Part shown: piece after piece, positions 1-6,239 of the stretch
How the letters are laid out: every line of letters starts with the position of its first letter
Numbering within the stretch: the stretch's first letter is position 1
Source of the DNA: DASZXJ01 sp035545895
GTDB taxonomy: Bacteria > Planctomycetota > Phycisphaerae > Tepidisphaerales > Tepidisphaeraceae
Direction: 5' to 3'
Length of the DNA stretch: 19,565 bases
Assembly (NCBI GenBank): GCA_035545895.1
Contig: DASZXJ010000017.1
Location: 1-19,565 of the forward strand
Translations under genes and position numbers: made by a program
The notes under the pieces: generated by a model
What the model was told of the DNA's origin: nothing
Seen by the model: only the letters and a program-made list of their open reading frames with translations
The model's database searches: none

Positions 1-1
1 G

Positions 2-535
2 ATTTGTCCGGAGTGCGGCGGAGTCATTGGTGCAACCCAAATCGATTCTCAAGGCCGAAGCCCGTGCGGCTGCTTCAAACCTGAACCCGCCACCGCGGTT
101 GCCGATGAGCGCGAAGACTCGTCCGACACGGTTTCATTGCCGTCGAGTTCGCAGGAACCGCCGGTCGATCCTGCAACAAAACCCGCCAAGCTCTGCATCC
201 TTTGCGGCAAGGATGTCTCCGGGCACCGCCGTGTAAAAGACAGCCGCGGATACCTCTGCTACGACTGCGCCAAGAACGAAATCAAGGAGGAACGCGAAGG
301 AACCGTTCCCTGCAAGGAATGCGGCAAACGCATCAAGGAAGCCGGGCTGATTGAATACAACGGCATCAAGATTTGCCGCAAGTGTTACAACGATCATCAG
401 GAAGCCGACAAAAAGAAGTTCCGTAAAGTCGCCACCTCCCAATACAACGCCCAGGACAAGAAGAACGTCATCATTCTCGCAGTGGTTTTCGGAATCCTCG
501 GCCTGATCGTCATTTGGCGCCAGTTTTTTCATTGA
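2..535 (+). CDS. Zinc-ribbon protein with C-terminal membrane anchor, 5'-truncated by the window edge
   Basis: The frame is open from base 2, so 177 residues are visible and the true start lies to the left. The only in-window start codon in frame is a TTG at 137, but using it would discard an upstream CPEC ... CGC zinc knuckle (visible residues 3-6 and 22-24), so I treat the gene as partial. Two more four-cysteine modules follow: CILC/CYDC (65-68, 86-89) and CKEC/CRKC (104-107, 125-128), each a pair of CxxC knuckles spaced like zinc ribbons or LIM-like fingers. A charged stretch is followed by one hydrophobic segment (about 155-172) and a short RQFFH tail, so the zinc domains should face the cytoplasm if it is tail-anchored. 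The function is not known; metal binding is well supported, partner binding is inference. It converges on the ABC ATPase gene 43 bp away. Confidence 0.7.
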   Translation: MCPECGGVIGATQIDSQGRSPCGCFKPEPATAVADEREDSSDTVSLPSSSQEPPVDPATKPAKLCILCGKDVSGHRRVKDSRGYLCYDCAKNEIKEEREGTVPCKECGKRIKEAGLIEYNGIKICRKCYNDHQEADKKKFRKVATSQYNAQDKKNVIILAVVFGILGLIVIWRQFFH

Positions 536-569
536 ATAACCCCAATCGCCGTTCAACGCGACCCCAAAG

Positions 570-589
570 CCGGCCCCTTCAGGGGCCGG
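570..589. terminator. GC-rich hairpin between convergent genes
   Basis: A perfect 9-bp stem (CCGGCCCCT / AGGGGCCGG) with a 2-nt loop sits between the stops of the zinc-ribbon gene (+) and the ABC ATPase gene (-); the ATPase TGA stop lies at the loop (579-581). Its position suits a bidirectional terminator, but there is no T-run on either side, so it could equally be a dispersed palindrome. Confidence 0.35.
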
Positions 590-1280
590 GCTCGCGCTGC
601 GTCAATCTTTCCACGCGCGCAACCCCAAAATCACATTGCACCCGCACATCGGGGATCAGCGCCTCAACCAGGTCATCGTGCGAAGTTGCCACGATCACCC
701 CGATTGGCGACTGCTCAACCGCCCGTCGAAGCGCGCGCGACACGATGACAGCCGTTACTCGATCGAGCAGCGCGCAAAATTCATCGCAGATGACGATGGG
801 CAGTCGCCGAAACCGTGATTTCGCCAGTGCCGCCGCAAGACGCAGGCGCCAGCGCTGCCCGTCGCTCAACTCCGCCGGCGTTCGCAGGTAAGTCCACGCT
901 TCCGCCAATCCCACCTGGCTCAGCAGCAACAGCACCTGCTGCATCGAAAGATCGGAAAAGCAATCGACCAGCGATTCATCGGGAAGTCGAATGGAATGAA
1001 GATCGATCCATCGCCGATGTTGTGCGGACGTACGCATCGCGCGAAGCAGCGAACTTTTTCCCGCGCCGCTGGGGCCGCCGATCAATACAATTTGTCCAGG
1101 TTCAGGCAGCAGCTTGCGAAGATCATCGGGAGGAATGGGCGACGAAGGAGGGTCGCGTTCGGGGGGAACGGTCAACCCAAACCACTCGACGATTTGTTTT
1201 CCGCGCTCGCTACGAACATGAGGAACAAGCGTGGGAGTTTGAAATTCGAGAAGCGATGAAGATGTATCGTTGTTGTTCAA
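579..1280 (-). CDS. Stand-alone ABC-type ATPase, resembling the ATPase half of COG2401 proteins
   Basis: This 233-residue protein has a full ABC ATPase motif set: Walker A GGPSGAGKSS (68-77), signature LSDGQ (138-142), Walker B IVICDE (162-167), D-loop-like ALLD (170-173) and a switch histidine in ATSHDD (H201). No membrane segment or permease gene is nearby, which argues against a classical transporter. The pattern 'PEPGQIVLIGGPSGAGKSS ... ELSDGQRWRLRLA ... DEFCALLDR' recalls the soluble ATPases of COG2401 (ABC ATPase fused to an acetyltransferase); the acetyltransferase part is absent. The longest frame begins with GTG at 1331, but that lies inside a dispersed palindrome. I prefer TTG at 1280, preceded by GGGAG at good spacing. 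It lies downstream of the HTH gene on the same strand and may be co-transcribed. Its biological role is unknown. Confidence 0.75.
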   Translation of the reverse strand: MNNNDTSSSLLEFQTPTLVPHVRSERGKQIVEWFGLTVPPERDPPSSPIPPDDLRKLLPEPGQIVLIGGPSGAGKSSLLRAMRTSAQHRRWIDLHSIRLPDESLVDCFSDLSMQQVLLLLSQVGLAEAWTYLRTPAELSDGQRWRLRLAAALAKSRFRRLPIVICDEFCALLDRVTAVIVSRALRRAVEQSPIGVIVATSHDDLVEALIPDVRVQCDFGVARVERLTQREPGP

Positions 1281-1296
1281 GATAACTCCCAGCCAA

Positions 1297-1356
1297 TGTG
1301 ACACGGCCTTTCCAGGCCGTGAAAGATGCACGCATGGGCTGGAAAGCCCATGTCAC
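1297..1356. repeat. Paired-hairpin dispersed repeat, copy A
   Basis: Two hairpins lie side by side: a 7-bp stem ACGGCCT/AGGCCGT (loop TTCC) and an 8-bp stem CATGGGCT/AGCCCATG (loop GGAA), separated by 11 nt and closed by an outer TGTGAC/GTCAC pair. Both arms match copy C (18649-18707) exactly over 25 and 24 nt; only the spacer differs. It sits between two same-strand genes and supplies a spurious upstream start for the ATPase. Confidence 0.9.
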
Positions 1357-1362
1357 GAGATG

Positions 1363-1851
1363 TCATTTATGACTTCGCTTCGCGCATATTCCGCCATACC
1401 AGCCGCGGATGTATTCAATCATCACGCGAACTTGCGCTTGCGAGATTCGAAGTTCCCGCGCCAGGTCCGCCATCTGAACATCCTGTAGGAAGTAGGCGAT
1501 TCCCAGGCGGCGATATTCCTCGGAGAGCGATTCTTCGTTTTCGATGATCGCGACCACCAGCGGATCGTGCAGACGATTGAGAATGCGCCGAAGCCGGCGG
1601 GTGACGTTGCCGGGTGAAAGGTGAAAATGGTCGGCGATTTCCCGACGCGTGCGACGCTGATCCAGCGCCATCTCAATCATGAGTTGATCCGAACCCGTCA
1701 GGTGCGCGATTCGCCTTTCAAGTCGTCCGGCGGGTTGACGATTGCGCAGAATTGGCCGATTGGACAATGAGTCGAGCAGTTGTGGTTTTAACAATGTCAT
1801 CGCCGAGACCCCGCAGTAATAACGACACAGCCCTCTTCGGATCGCAGCCAT
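1363..1851 (-). CDS. Small DNA-binding regulator with two helix-turn-helix motifs (sigma-70 region 4-like)
   Basis: A 162-residue basic protein. Residues 54-94 (DQLMIEMALDQRRTRREIAD through NVTRRLRRILNRL) read as a region 4/LuxR-type HTH. A second HTH-like segment follows at 121-150 (MADLARELRISQAQVRVMIEY). There is no region 2, so it is not a complete sigma factor; an autonomous transcriptional regulator is most likely. The ATG at 1851 lies about 19 nt after the predicted transcription start of a TTGACA/TAACTT promoter but lacks a clear Shine-Dalgarno; an internal ATG at 1800 has GGGGT upstream and is the alternative. It is divergent from the glutamine amidotransferase and directly upstream of the ABC ATPase, so those are its most plausible targets (inference). 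Confidence 0.7.
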   Translation of the reverse strand: MAAIRRGLCRYYCGVSAMTLLKPQLLDSLSNRPILRNRQPAGRLERRIAHLTGSDQLMIEMALDQRRTRREIADHFHLSPGNVTRRLRRILNRLHDPLVVAIIENEESLSEEYRRLGIAYFLQDVQMADLARELRISQAQVRVMIEYIRGWYGGICAKRSHK

Positions 1852-1876
1852 GTTTAATGACTGCTAAACCACGGAT

Positions 1877-1905
1877 AAGTTAGGTATTTGTTTGGTACAT
1901 GTCAA
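1877..1905 (-). promoter_or_regulatory. Sigma-70-type promoter of the HTH regulator
   Basis: On the minus strand TTGACA (1905-1900) is followed after exactly 17 nt by TAACTT (1882-1877). The -35 is a perfect consensus and the -10 matches at four positions. Initiation would fall near 1870, leaving a leader of about 19 nt before the ATG at 1851. Confidence 0.6.
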
Positions 1906-1912
1906 GTAAAAA

Positions 1913-1953
1913 AGCCATTATCATGCGAAAAACCGGCATGTCGTTTAATGGCT
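1913..1953. promoter_or_regulatory. Imperfect inverted repeat, candidate operator in a divergent promoter region
   Basis: AGCCATTA (1913-1920) and TAATGGCT (1946-1953) are exact inverted copies, with a further inner TCATGC/GCATG pairing. It lies just upstream of the -35 box of the HTH gene, in the 187-bp gap it shares with the divergent glutamine amidotransferase. An operator, possibly for the adjacent HTH protein, is an inference; a transcript hairpin is the alternative. Confidence 0.4.
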
Positions 1954-2038
1954 GGTAGATAGAGACGACGGGTGCGAGCGGTTGTGATGGGGATTAACTT
2001 GACAGTAACAGTCGGCCTTGAGGATGATCGCCACGCCA

Positions 2039-2839
2039 ATGAGTCAGGCCATTATTTTACAACACGTTCCGTACGAGACGCCCGGGCGGATCGTGCCGGT
2101 TTTCAGGGACTTTGGAATTCCCGTCGAGATCAGACACCTTTACAAGGGAGATGAAGTTCCGACCGATCTGGATGAGCTTCGGGTTTTGGTGGTCATGGGC
2201 GGACCGATGGGCGTGAAAGACCTGGCCAGCCCGCAGTATCCGTTTCTAGCCAAAGAAGTTGAGCTGCTGCAACGATTGATCGCTGCGGACCGGCCGGTGC
2301 TGGGAATTTGTCTGGGTGCGCAGTTGCTGGCTCATGCAGCGGGCGCGAAGGTTTATCCCAATACGCGACCCGGCGCGACGCCGGCCGATGCGCCGATCCC
2401 CGCGCCTGAAATTGGATGGGGGCCTGTGAATTTTCCGTTTCCCGGAGGAACTGATCCGCTTGTCTTGGGGTTGATGGATGGCGCGATGATGTTTCACTGG
2501 CATTTCGACACGTTCGATTTGCCCCGCTTGCCCACTCCTCCCACGGCGCCCCCGGGACCGCCCCCGCCAACCGGAAACGTTTTGCTCAGCTCGAGTCGCG
2601 CTTGCAAGAACCAGGCGTTCCGATTCAAGCAGCGACTGTTCGGGTTTCAGTATCACTTTGAACTGACCGAGGTCGATATTGAAGCGATGGTCATGCACGA
2701 CCAGGAAAGCTGGAAAAACGTGCTCGGACCCGCGGGAAACACGCAGATCCGTGAACAAACAGCGCGATATTACCCCAAGTATGCGCGACTTGGTGAGCGC
2801 GTCTTGAACAATTTCGTGCAGTTTCTGAGAGCCTATTAG
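2039..2839 (+). CDS. Class I glutamine amidotransferase (GMP synthase-like GATase domain protein)
   Basis: This single-domain GATase (266 residues from this start) carries the nucleophile cysteine in GICLGAQ (C91) and the His/Glu pair in FQYHFEL (H206, E208), completing the catalytic triad that releases ammonia from glutamine. The oxyanion-region motif VVMGGPMGV is also present. The start MSQAIILQHVP aligns with how such proteins usually begin; ATG at 2024 and TTG at 2018 are in frame upstream and none has a convincing Shine-Dalgarno. Two proline-rich insertions stand out, around residues 106-124 and 162-180, the latter containing PTPPTAPPGPPPP; both fall in loops and should not disturb catalysis. 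The acceptor substrate is unknown, as is usual for stand-alone members of this family. The next gene begins 24 bp downstream. Confidence 0.85.
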   Translation: MSQAIILQHVPYETPGRIVPVFRDFGIPVEIRHLYKGDEVPTDLDELRVLVVMGGPMGVKDLASPQYPFLAKEVELLQRLIAADRPVLGICLGAQLLAHAAGAKVYPNTRPGATPADAPIPAPEIGWGPVNFPFPGGTDPLVLGLMDGAMMFHWHFDTFDLPRLPTPPTAPPGPPPPTGNVLLSSSRACKNQAFRFKQRLFGFQYHFELTEVDIEAMVMHDQESWKNVLGPAGNTQIREQTARYYPKYARLGERVLNNFVQFLRAY

Positions 2840-2863
2840 GACGCTGCAAGGCGAAAAGTTTTC

Positions 2864-4270
2864 GTGGAACATGTTCGCGAATATTTCCGGCGAATGATGG
2901 AGGGGCCGATCGTGCGTCCCTTCGGGCTGGCCGGGCCGATTCTCGTTCTGCTGATCGCGCTGCCGCTGCTTCGCCCGTTGAGACATCCCAACGAAACGGA
3001 GATCTCAAGTGATGAATCGCTTCGGCTGGCCAGTGTGAAAGCGCTGGTCGAGCATCGCTCGCTCACGTTGGACAAGGGATTTGCAAGGGTCCCCGGGGCG
3101 GTAGTCCTGAACGGGCAGGTCTTTAGCAGGCAGCCGCCAATGATGGCGATACTTTTGTGGCCTGCGGCGTGGACCATGACCCGCCTGGGCTTCTCGTTTG
3201 AATCCAATCCCCTGTTCATCGAATACGGCCTGACCCTGCTGGGCTGTGCGCTGCCTGCTGCACTCGCGGCAGCACTGATTTACCGCATGGGCCGGATGTT
3301 CGAACTGAAACGCCCCTGGCGAACACTGCTCGCTTTTTCGACCGTCGCGGGCAGCGGATTGCTCAGCTACGCCGTGGTTTTGAACGCGCACGTCCCCGCC
3401 GCCACATTGGTGATCGCATCGGCGGCATGCCTGGTTCATGTCGGCAGCGTCGAGCGAAATCAATGGACCAGCGGCTGGCTCGCGCTGGCGGGAGCGTCGG
3501 CTGCACTGGCGGCCACGCTCGATCCGCCCGCGGTTTTATTCCTCATTTTATTCCTGTTCGTCATCCCCGCCCTGCGACTCTCCGCCTTGCGCCGCACGGC
3601 TGGCGTGGCGATTTACATCCTCGGCGCGATCCCCGTTCTTTCGATTCACAGCGCGTGGAACGCACCGATCACCGGCGACATGATCCCCGCCTCCGTCCAC
3701 GCAGCCTTGCAAAACAGCGGCGCGCCGCCAACCGTCTGGGTCCATGATGAACTCGATGAAGACCAACCGCCAGGCCAGCCGGTCTGGAACGCGATCGGCC
3801 AACACCTGCTCTGGCTGGGCGGCGCTGCGTTCGGATCTCACGGGCTGATCAGTCATTTCCCCGTTTTAATCGTCGCGATTTTCGGAGTTTTCGCGGTCAT
3901 GCATCGTCACTGGCCGGGCTCGACCAAAATCCTGGCTGGCGCGACAGGTGTAGCCTCGCTGGTCATCATCGAACTGTATCGCATCGCTCGGTTCGACTGG
4001 GCCAGTGCGATGTTCGCCAGCCAGTGGTTTGTGATATTCACCCCGATGCTGCTGTTCTGGTCGGGCGCGTGGTTGCGCCGCAGGCATTCAGCGCTGAAGC
4101 TCAGCCTGGCCGGGCTGGCGATGGTGTTCAGCGTGCTGGTCGGAATCGTCGGCGCCACCGGACCCATGCCGCGCCGCGCCTTTCGCGGCTACACCGCTAC
4201 CGACGCGTTGTCTCAATGGGTCTATTCCCCGCCCGGTTCAAACAGCGCACTGGCCGGGCGAAAACCATAA
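2864..4270 (+). CDS. Polytopic inner-membrane protein, possibly GT-C-type glycosyltransferase
   Basis: A 468-residue protein with about 10-11 hydrophobic segments (first near 20-38, last near 405-430). The first long loop contains NETEISSDESLRLA followed by a 'KALVEHRSLTLDKG' stretch, resembling the loop after TM1 in GT39/ArnT-like GT-C proteins, where an acidic pair is catalytic; D50/E51 are the candidates. Later 'FGSHGLISHFPVL' resembles a segment seen in predicted planctomycete mannosyltransferase-like proteins. The start is GTG at 2864 with a weak AAGG upstream; ATG codons at residues 11-12 are alternatives. It lies 24 bp after the amidotransferase and 12 bp before the MFS gene, so one transcript is likely. 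The enzymatic assignment is tentative; the membrane topology is secure. Confidence 0.6.
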   Translation: MEHVREYFRRMMEGPIVRPFGLAGPILVLLIALPLLRPLRHPNETEISSDESLRLASVKALVEHRSLTLDKGFARVPGAVVLNGQVFSRQPPMMAILLWPAAWTMTRLGFSFESNPLFIEYGLTLLGCALPAALAAALIYRMGRMFELKRPWRTLLAFSTVAGSGLLSYAVVLNAHVPAATLVIASAACLVHVGSVERNQWTSGWLALAGASAALAATLDPPAVLFLILFLFVIPALRLSALRRTAGVAIYILGAIPVLSIHSAWNAPITGDMIPASVHAALQNSGAPPTVWVHDELDEDQPPGQPVWNAIGQHLLWLGGAAFGSHGLISHFPVLIVAIFGVFAVMHRHWPGSTKILAGATGVASLVIIELYRIARFDWASAMFASQWFVIFTPMLLFWSGAWLRRRHSALKLSLAGLAMVFSVLVGIVGATGPMPRRAFRGYTATDALSQWVYSPPGSNSALAGRKP

Positions 4271-4282
4271 AGCAGTTTTCGA

Positions 4283-5524
4283 TTGATTCACCACGCCCAC
4301 AACGCCCGCCGTGACAGCCTGATCCTTTTTGCGACGCGCATCGTTCGACTCATCGCCTATGGTTCGCTGTCGGTCATCCTCGTTCTCTATCTCGAACTGG
4401 CTGGCCTGTCGCAAAATCAGATCGGGCTGCTTTTGTTTCTCACTCTGGTCGGCGACACCGTGATCTCGCTCCGCCTGACCACGCTCGCCGATCGGTGGGG
4501 CCGTCGCAAAACGCTCGTCGTCGGCGCGATTCTCATGCTCCTGGCGGGATGCGTTTTTGCGATGACGCGCAATCCACTGGCCCTGCTGATCGCGGCGACC
4601 ATCGGCGTGATCAGTCCCAGCGGCAACGAGGTCGGGCCATTTCTCAGCATCGAACAGGCTGCACTTTCCCACGTGATTTCCGATGAAAAACGCACGGGCA
4701 TCTTTGCGTGGTACAGCCTCAGCGGGTCGCTGGCCACCGCGGTCGGTTCGCTGGTCGGTGGACAAACCTGGCAAATCCTCCAGCAGGCCGGTGTTTCCAC
4801 GCTTCGCACCTACCAAATCATCCTGCTGTTCTACGCAGCGCTGGGCGTGGTGCTGGCGGCGATGTTCATGCTCCTCAGCGCCGCCGTCGAAATCCACACG
4901 CCAGCCGATACAAACGCAATCCCGCACTGGTCGGGACTGGGTGAATCCAAACCGATCATCCTCAAACTCTCGGCGCTGTTCGCGATCGATGCGTTCGGCG
5001 GCGGGTTCGTCGTGCAAAGTCTCGTGGCCTTCTGGTTTTACAAACGCTTTGAAACTCCACCCAGCACGCTCGGCGAAATCTTTTTCTACGCCAACGTTTT
5101 CGCCGGCCTGTCGCACCTCGCCGCCGCCCGGCTGGCCAAGCGCTTTGGGCTCATCAACACCATGTTTTTCACGCATTTACCCAGCAATGTGCTGCTGATG
5201 CTTGTGCCGTTCATGTCGTCGCTTTGGCTGGCTGTGGCCGTGCTGCTTTTGCGGTTCAGCATCAGCCAGATGGATGTTCCCACGCGTCAGAGCTACACGA
5301 TGGCGGTGGTGAAACCGGCCGAACGTTCGGCCGCTGCGGGAATTACGGGCGTCGCCCGCACGCTCGGCGCCGCCGTTGCGCCGCTGCTGGCGGCGCCCAT
5401 GCTCGGCACAGCCGTGTTTTTCAACGCCCCGTTCTATCTCGCCGGCGGACTCAAAATCGTCTACGACCTGCTGCTGTACCGCAGCTTCGTCCATACCAAA
5501 GCCCCCGAAGAAAAATCCGCGTAA
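4283..5524 (+). CDS. MFS transporter
   Basis: A 413-residue protein with about 12 hydrophobic segments and the MFS motif A DRWGRRK (70-76) between TM2 and TM3, after GDTVISLRL. The halves are joined by a hydrophilic linker around 190-225. The family is proton- or solute-coupled transport across the inner membrane; the substrate cannot be told, though the layout is closest to drug/proton antiporter-like members. The only reasonable start is TTG at 4283: the frame is closed by the TAA of the preceding gene at 4268-4270, and no good Shine-Dalgarno is seen, so translation may depend on coupling to the upstream membrane protein gene, which is in the same frame. Confidence 0.85.
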   Translation: MIHHAHNARRDSLILFATRIVRLIAYGSLSVILVLYLELAGLSQNQIGLLLFLTLVGDTVISLRLTTLADRWGRRKTLVVGAILMLLAGCVFAMTRNPLALLIAATIGVISPSGNEVGPFLSIEQAALSHVISDEKRTGIFAWYSLSGSLATAVGSLVGGQTWQILQQAGVSTLRTYQIILLFYAALGVVLAAMFMLLSAAVEIHTPADTNAIPHWSGLGESKPIILKLSALFAIDAFGGGFVVQSLVAFWFYKRFETPPSTLGEIFFYANVFAGLSHLAAARLAKRFGLINTMFFTHLPSNVLLMLVPFMSSLWLAVAVLLLRFSISQMDVPTRQSYTMAVVKPAERSAAAGITGVARTLGAAVAPLLAAPMLGTAVFFNAPFYLAGGLKIVYDLLLYRSFVHTKAPEEKSA

Positions 5525-5658
5525 AAACCAAATGGTCGCCTGCCCTGCCAGCCGCAATGCAGGCGAATGCTGCGAGTTGATCCGTAGGAGGGTACGGTGG
5601 GAGACCGCATCGTTCGCTAGGCAACCAGTGGCGGGGGTTGGCGTTGATTCTGAGATCG

Positions 5659-5766
5659 AATGACCAATGACCAAGTCCCAATGACCAACAAAATCCCAAT
5701 GACAAATGACCATAACCTGAATGACGAATGACCAAATCAGAATGACGAAGATCCAGTGACCAATGG
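5659..5766. repeat. Degenerate heptad repeat, AATGACC units
   Basis: At least eight AATGA cores occur within about 100 bp (5659, 5666, 5680, 5698, 5705, 5720, 5727, 5741), often at multiples of 7 nt, separated by variable GT/AAAATCCC-type fillers. Such heptad arrays are common in intergenic DNA of planctomycetes and similar genomes. Spacers are far too short and irregular for CRISPR. Confidence 0.8.
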
Positions 5767-5813
5767 CTCCTTTGTTGCGCCAGGCGGACTCATTCCGCGC
5801 AACTCCAATTCCA

Positions 5814-5845
5814 AAATCCGCAATCCGAAATCCGCAATCCGAAAT
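5814..5845. repeat. Tandem 14-bp repeat (AAATCCG-CAATCCG)
   Basis: Two exact tandem copies of a 14-mer built from two related heptads (AAATCCG and CAATCCG), followed by a partial AAAT. The 7-nt period matches the neighbouring AATGACC array. Confidence 0.85.
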
Positions 5846-5852
5846 ACTCCGC

Positions 5853-5872
5853 CCCGGGGCTAAAGCCCCGGG
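5853..5872. repeat. GC-rich perfect hairpin
   Basis: CCCGGGGCT and AGCCCCGGG form a perfect 9-bp stem with a 2-nt AA loop. The GGGCT...AGCCC core resembles one hairpin of the dispersed paired-hairpin element, so it may be a relative of that repeat. No T-run follows, so it is a poor intrinsic terminator. Confidence 0.6.
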
Positions 5873-5967
5873 CTTTGCCCGAGGACCGATCAACTGGAGA
5901 TGAATTTCACCCCACAATTCAAGTCCCACGGTCTTTTGACCGTTCTCTCTTTTTCCCCCTTCATTTT

Positions 5968-6003
5968 CTTAATCTGTGTCATCTGTGAAATCTGTGGATC
6001 AAA
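5968..6003. repeat. ATCTGTG repeat, 9-bp period
   Basis: ATCTGTG starts at 5972, 5981 and 5990, an exact 9-bp period. Read on the minus strand it encodes a QISQMTQI-like string that recurs in spurious frames of many environmental genomes; this is a known kind of dispersed repeat rather than a gene. Confidence 0.7.
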
Positions 6004-6137
6004 TTCTTGTCTGTAGGCTCCATGAAACTGCACGGAATTGCGCGCTATGTGACGAGTCGGACAAGCGGATTGGTCGATGAAATGCGCCAAATCTTCGCGC
6101 ATCTGTTCGTTTCCGCAGTGACATCCGCCGTGTAAAG

Positions 6138-6156
6138 CCGCCGACGGTGTCGGCGG
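6138..6156. repeat. Short GC hairpin downstream of the PEP-CTERM gene
   Basis: CCGCCGAC and GTCGGCGG form a perfect 8-bp stem with a 3-nt loop, about 85 nt beyond the PEP-CTERM stop. It could stabilise or end that transcript, but it lacks a proper T-run. Confidence 0.35.
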
Positions 6157-6239
6157 AAGGATTCACTCAAACAGCCCAAGCGCTCCGCTCCGCGTCGCGG
6201 CTCAGCACATCGAATGGGTCCGGGAGCTCGCGCGAAATA

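Larger units (their letters stand above)
5525..6239. other. Long gene-poor intergenic region, repeat mosaic
   Basis: Seven hundred bases without a convincing gene, downstream of both the MFS gene (+) and the PEP-CTERM gene (-). It contains, in order, AATGACC-type heptads, a 14-bp tandem repeat, a GC-rich hairpin, a 9-bp-period ATCTGTG repeat and a short GC hairpin; the larger of these are listed separately. Short frames here, such as a 37-codon frame at 6022-6135, have no recognisable homology. Confidence 0.7.

Noticed and set aside
1999..2027. TTGACA at 1999 as a promoter for the glutamine amidotransferase
   Set aside because: At 17-nt spacing the -10 would be GATGAT inside the possible coding start, leaving no room for a leader before 2024; a weak match.
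4238..5176. 312-residue minus-strand frame opposite the MFS gene
   Set aside because: Highly charged, low-complexity composition typical of antisense frames; the plus-strand frame has clear MFS motifs.
5659..5766. Possible CRISPR array
   Set aside because: Units are 7 nt with irregular fillers; no 20-plus-nt direct repeats or spacers and no cas genes.
6022..6135. Short plus-strand frame beginning MKLHGIAR, resembling IS481-type transposase N-termini
   Set aside because: Similarity ends after about seven residues and the frame stops after 37 codons; no transposase motif follows.
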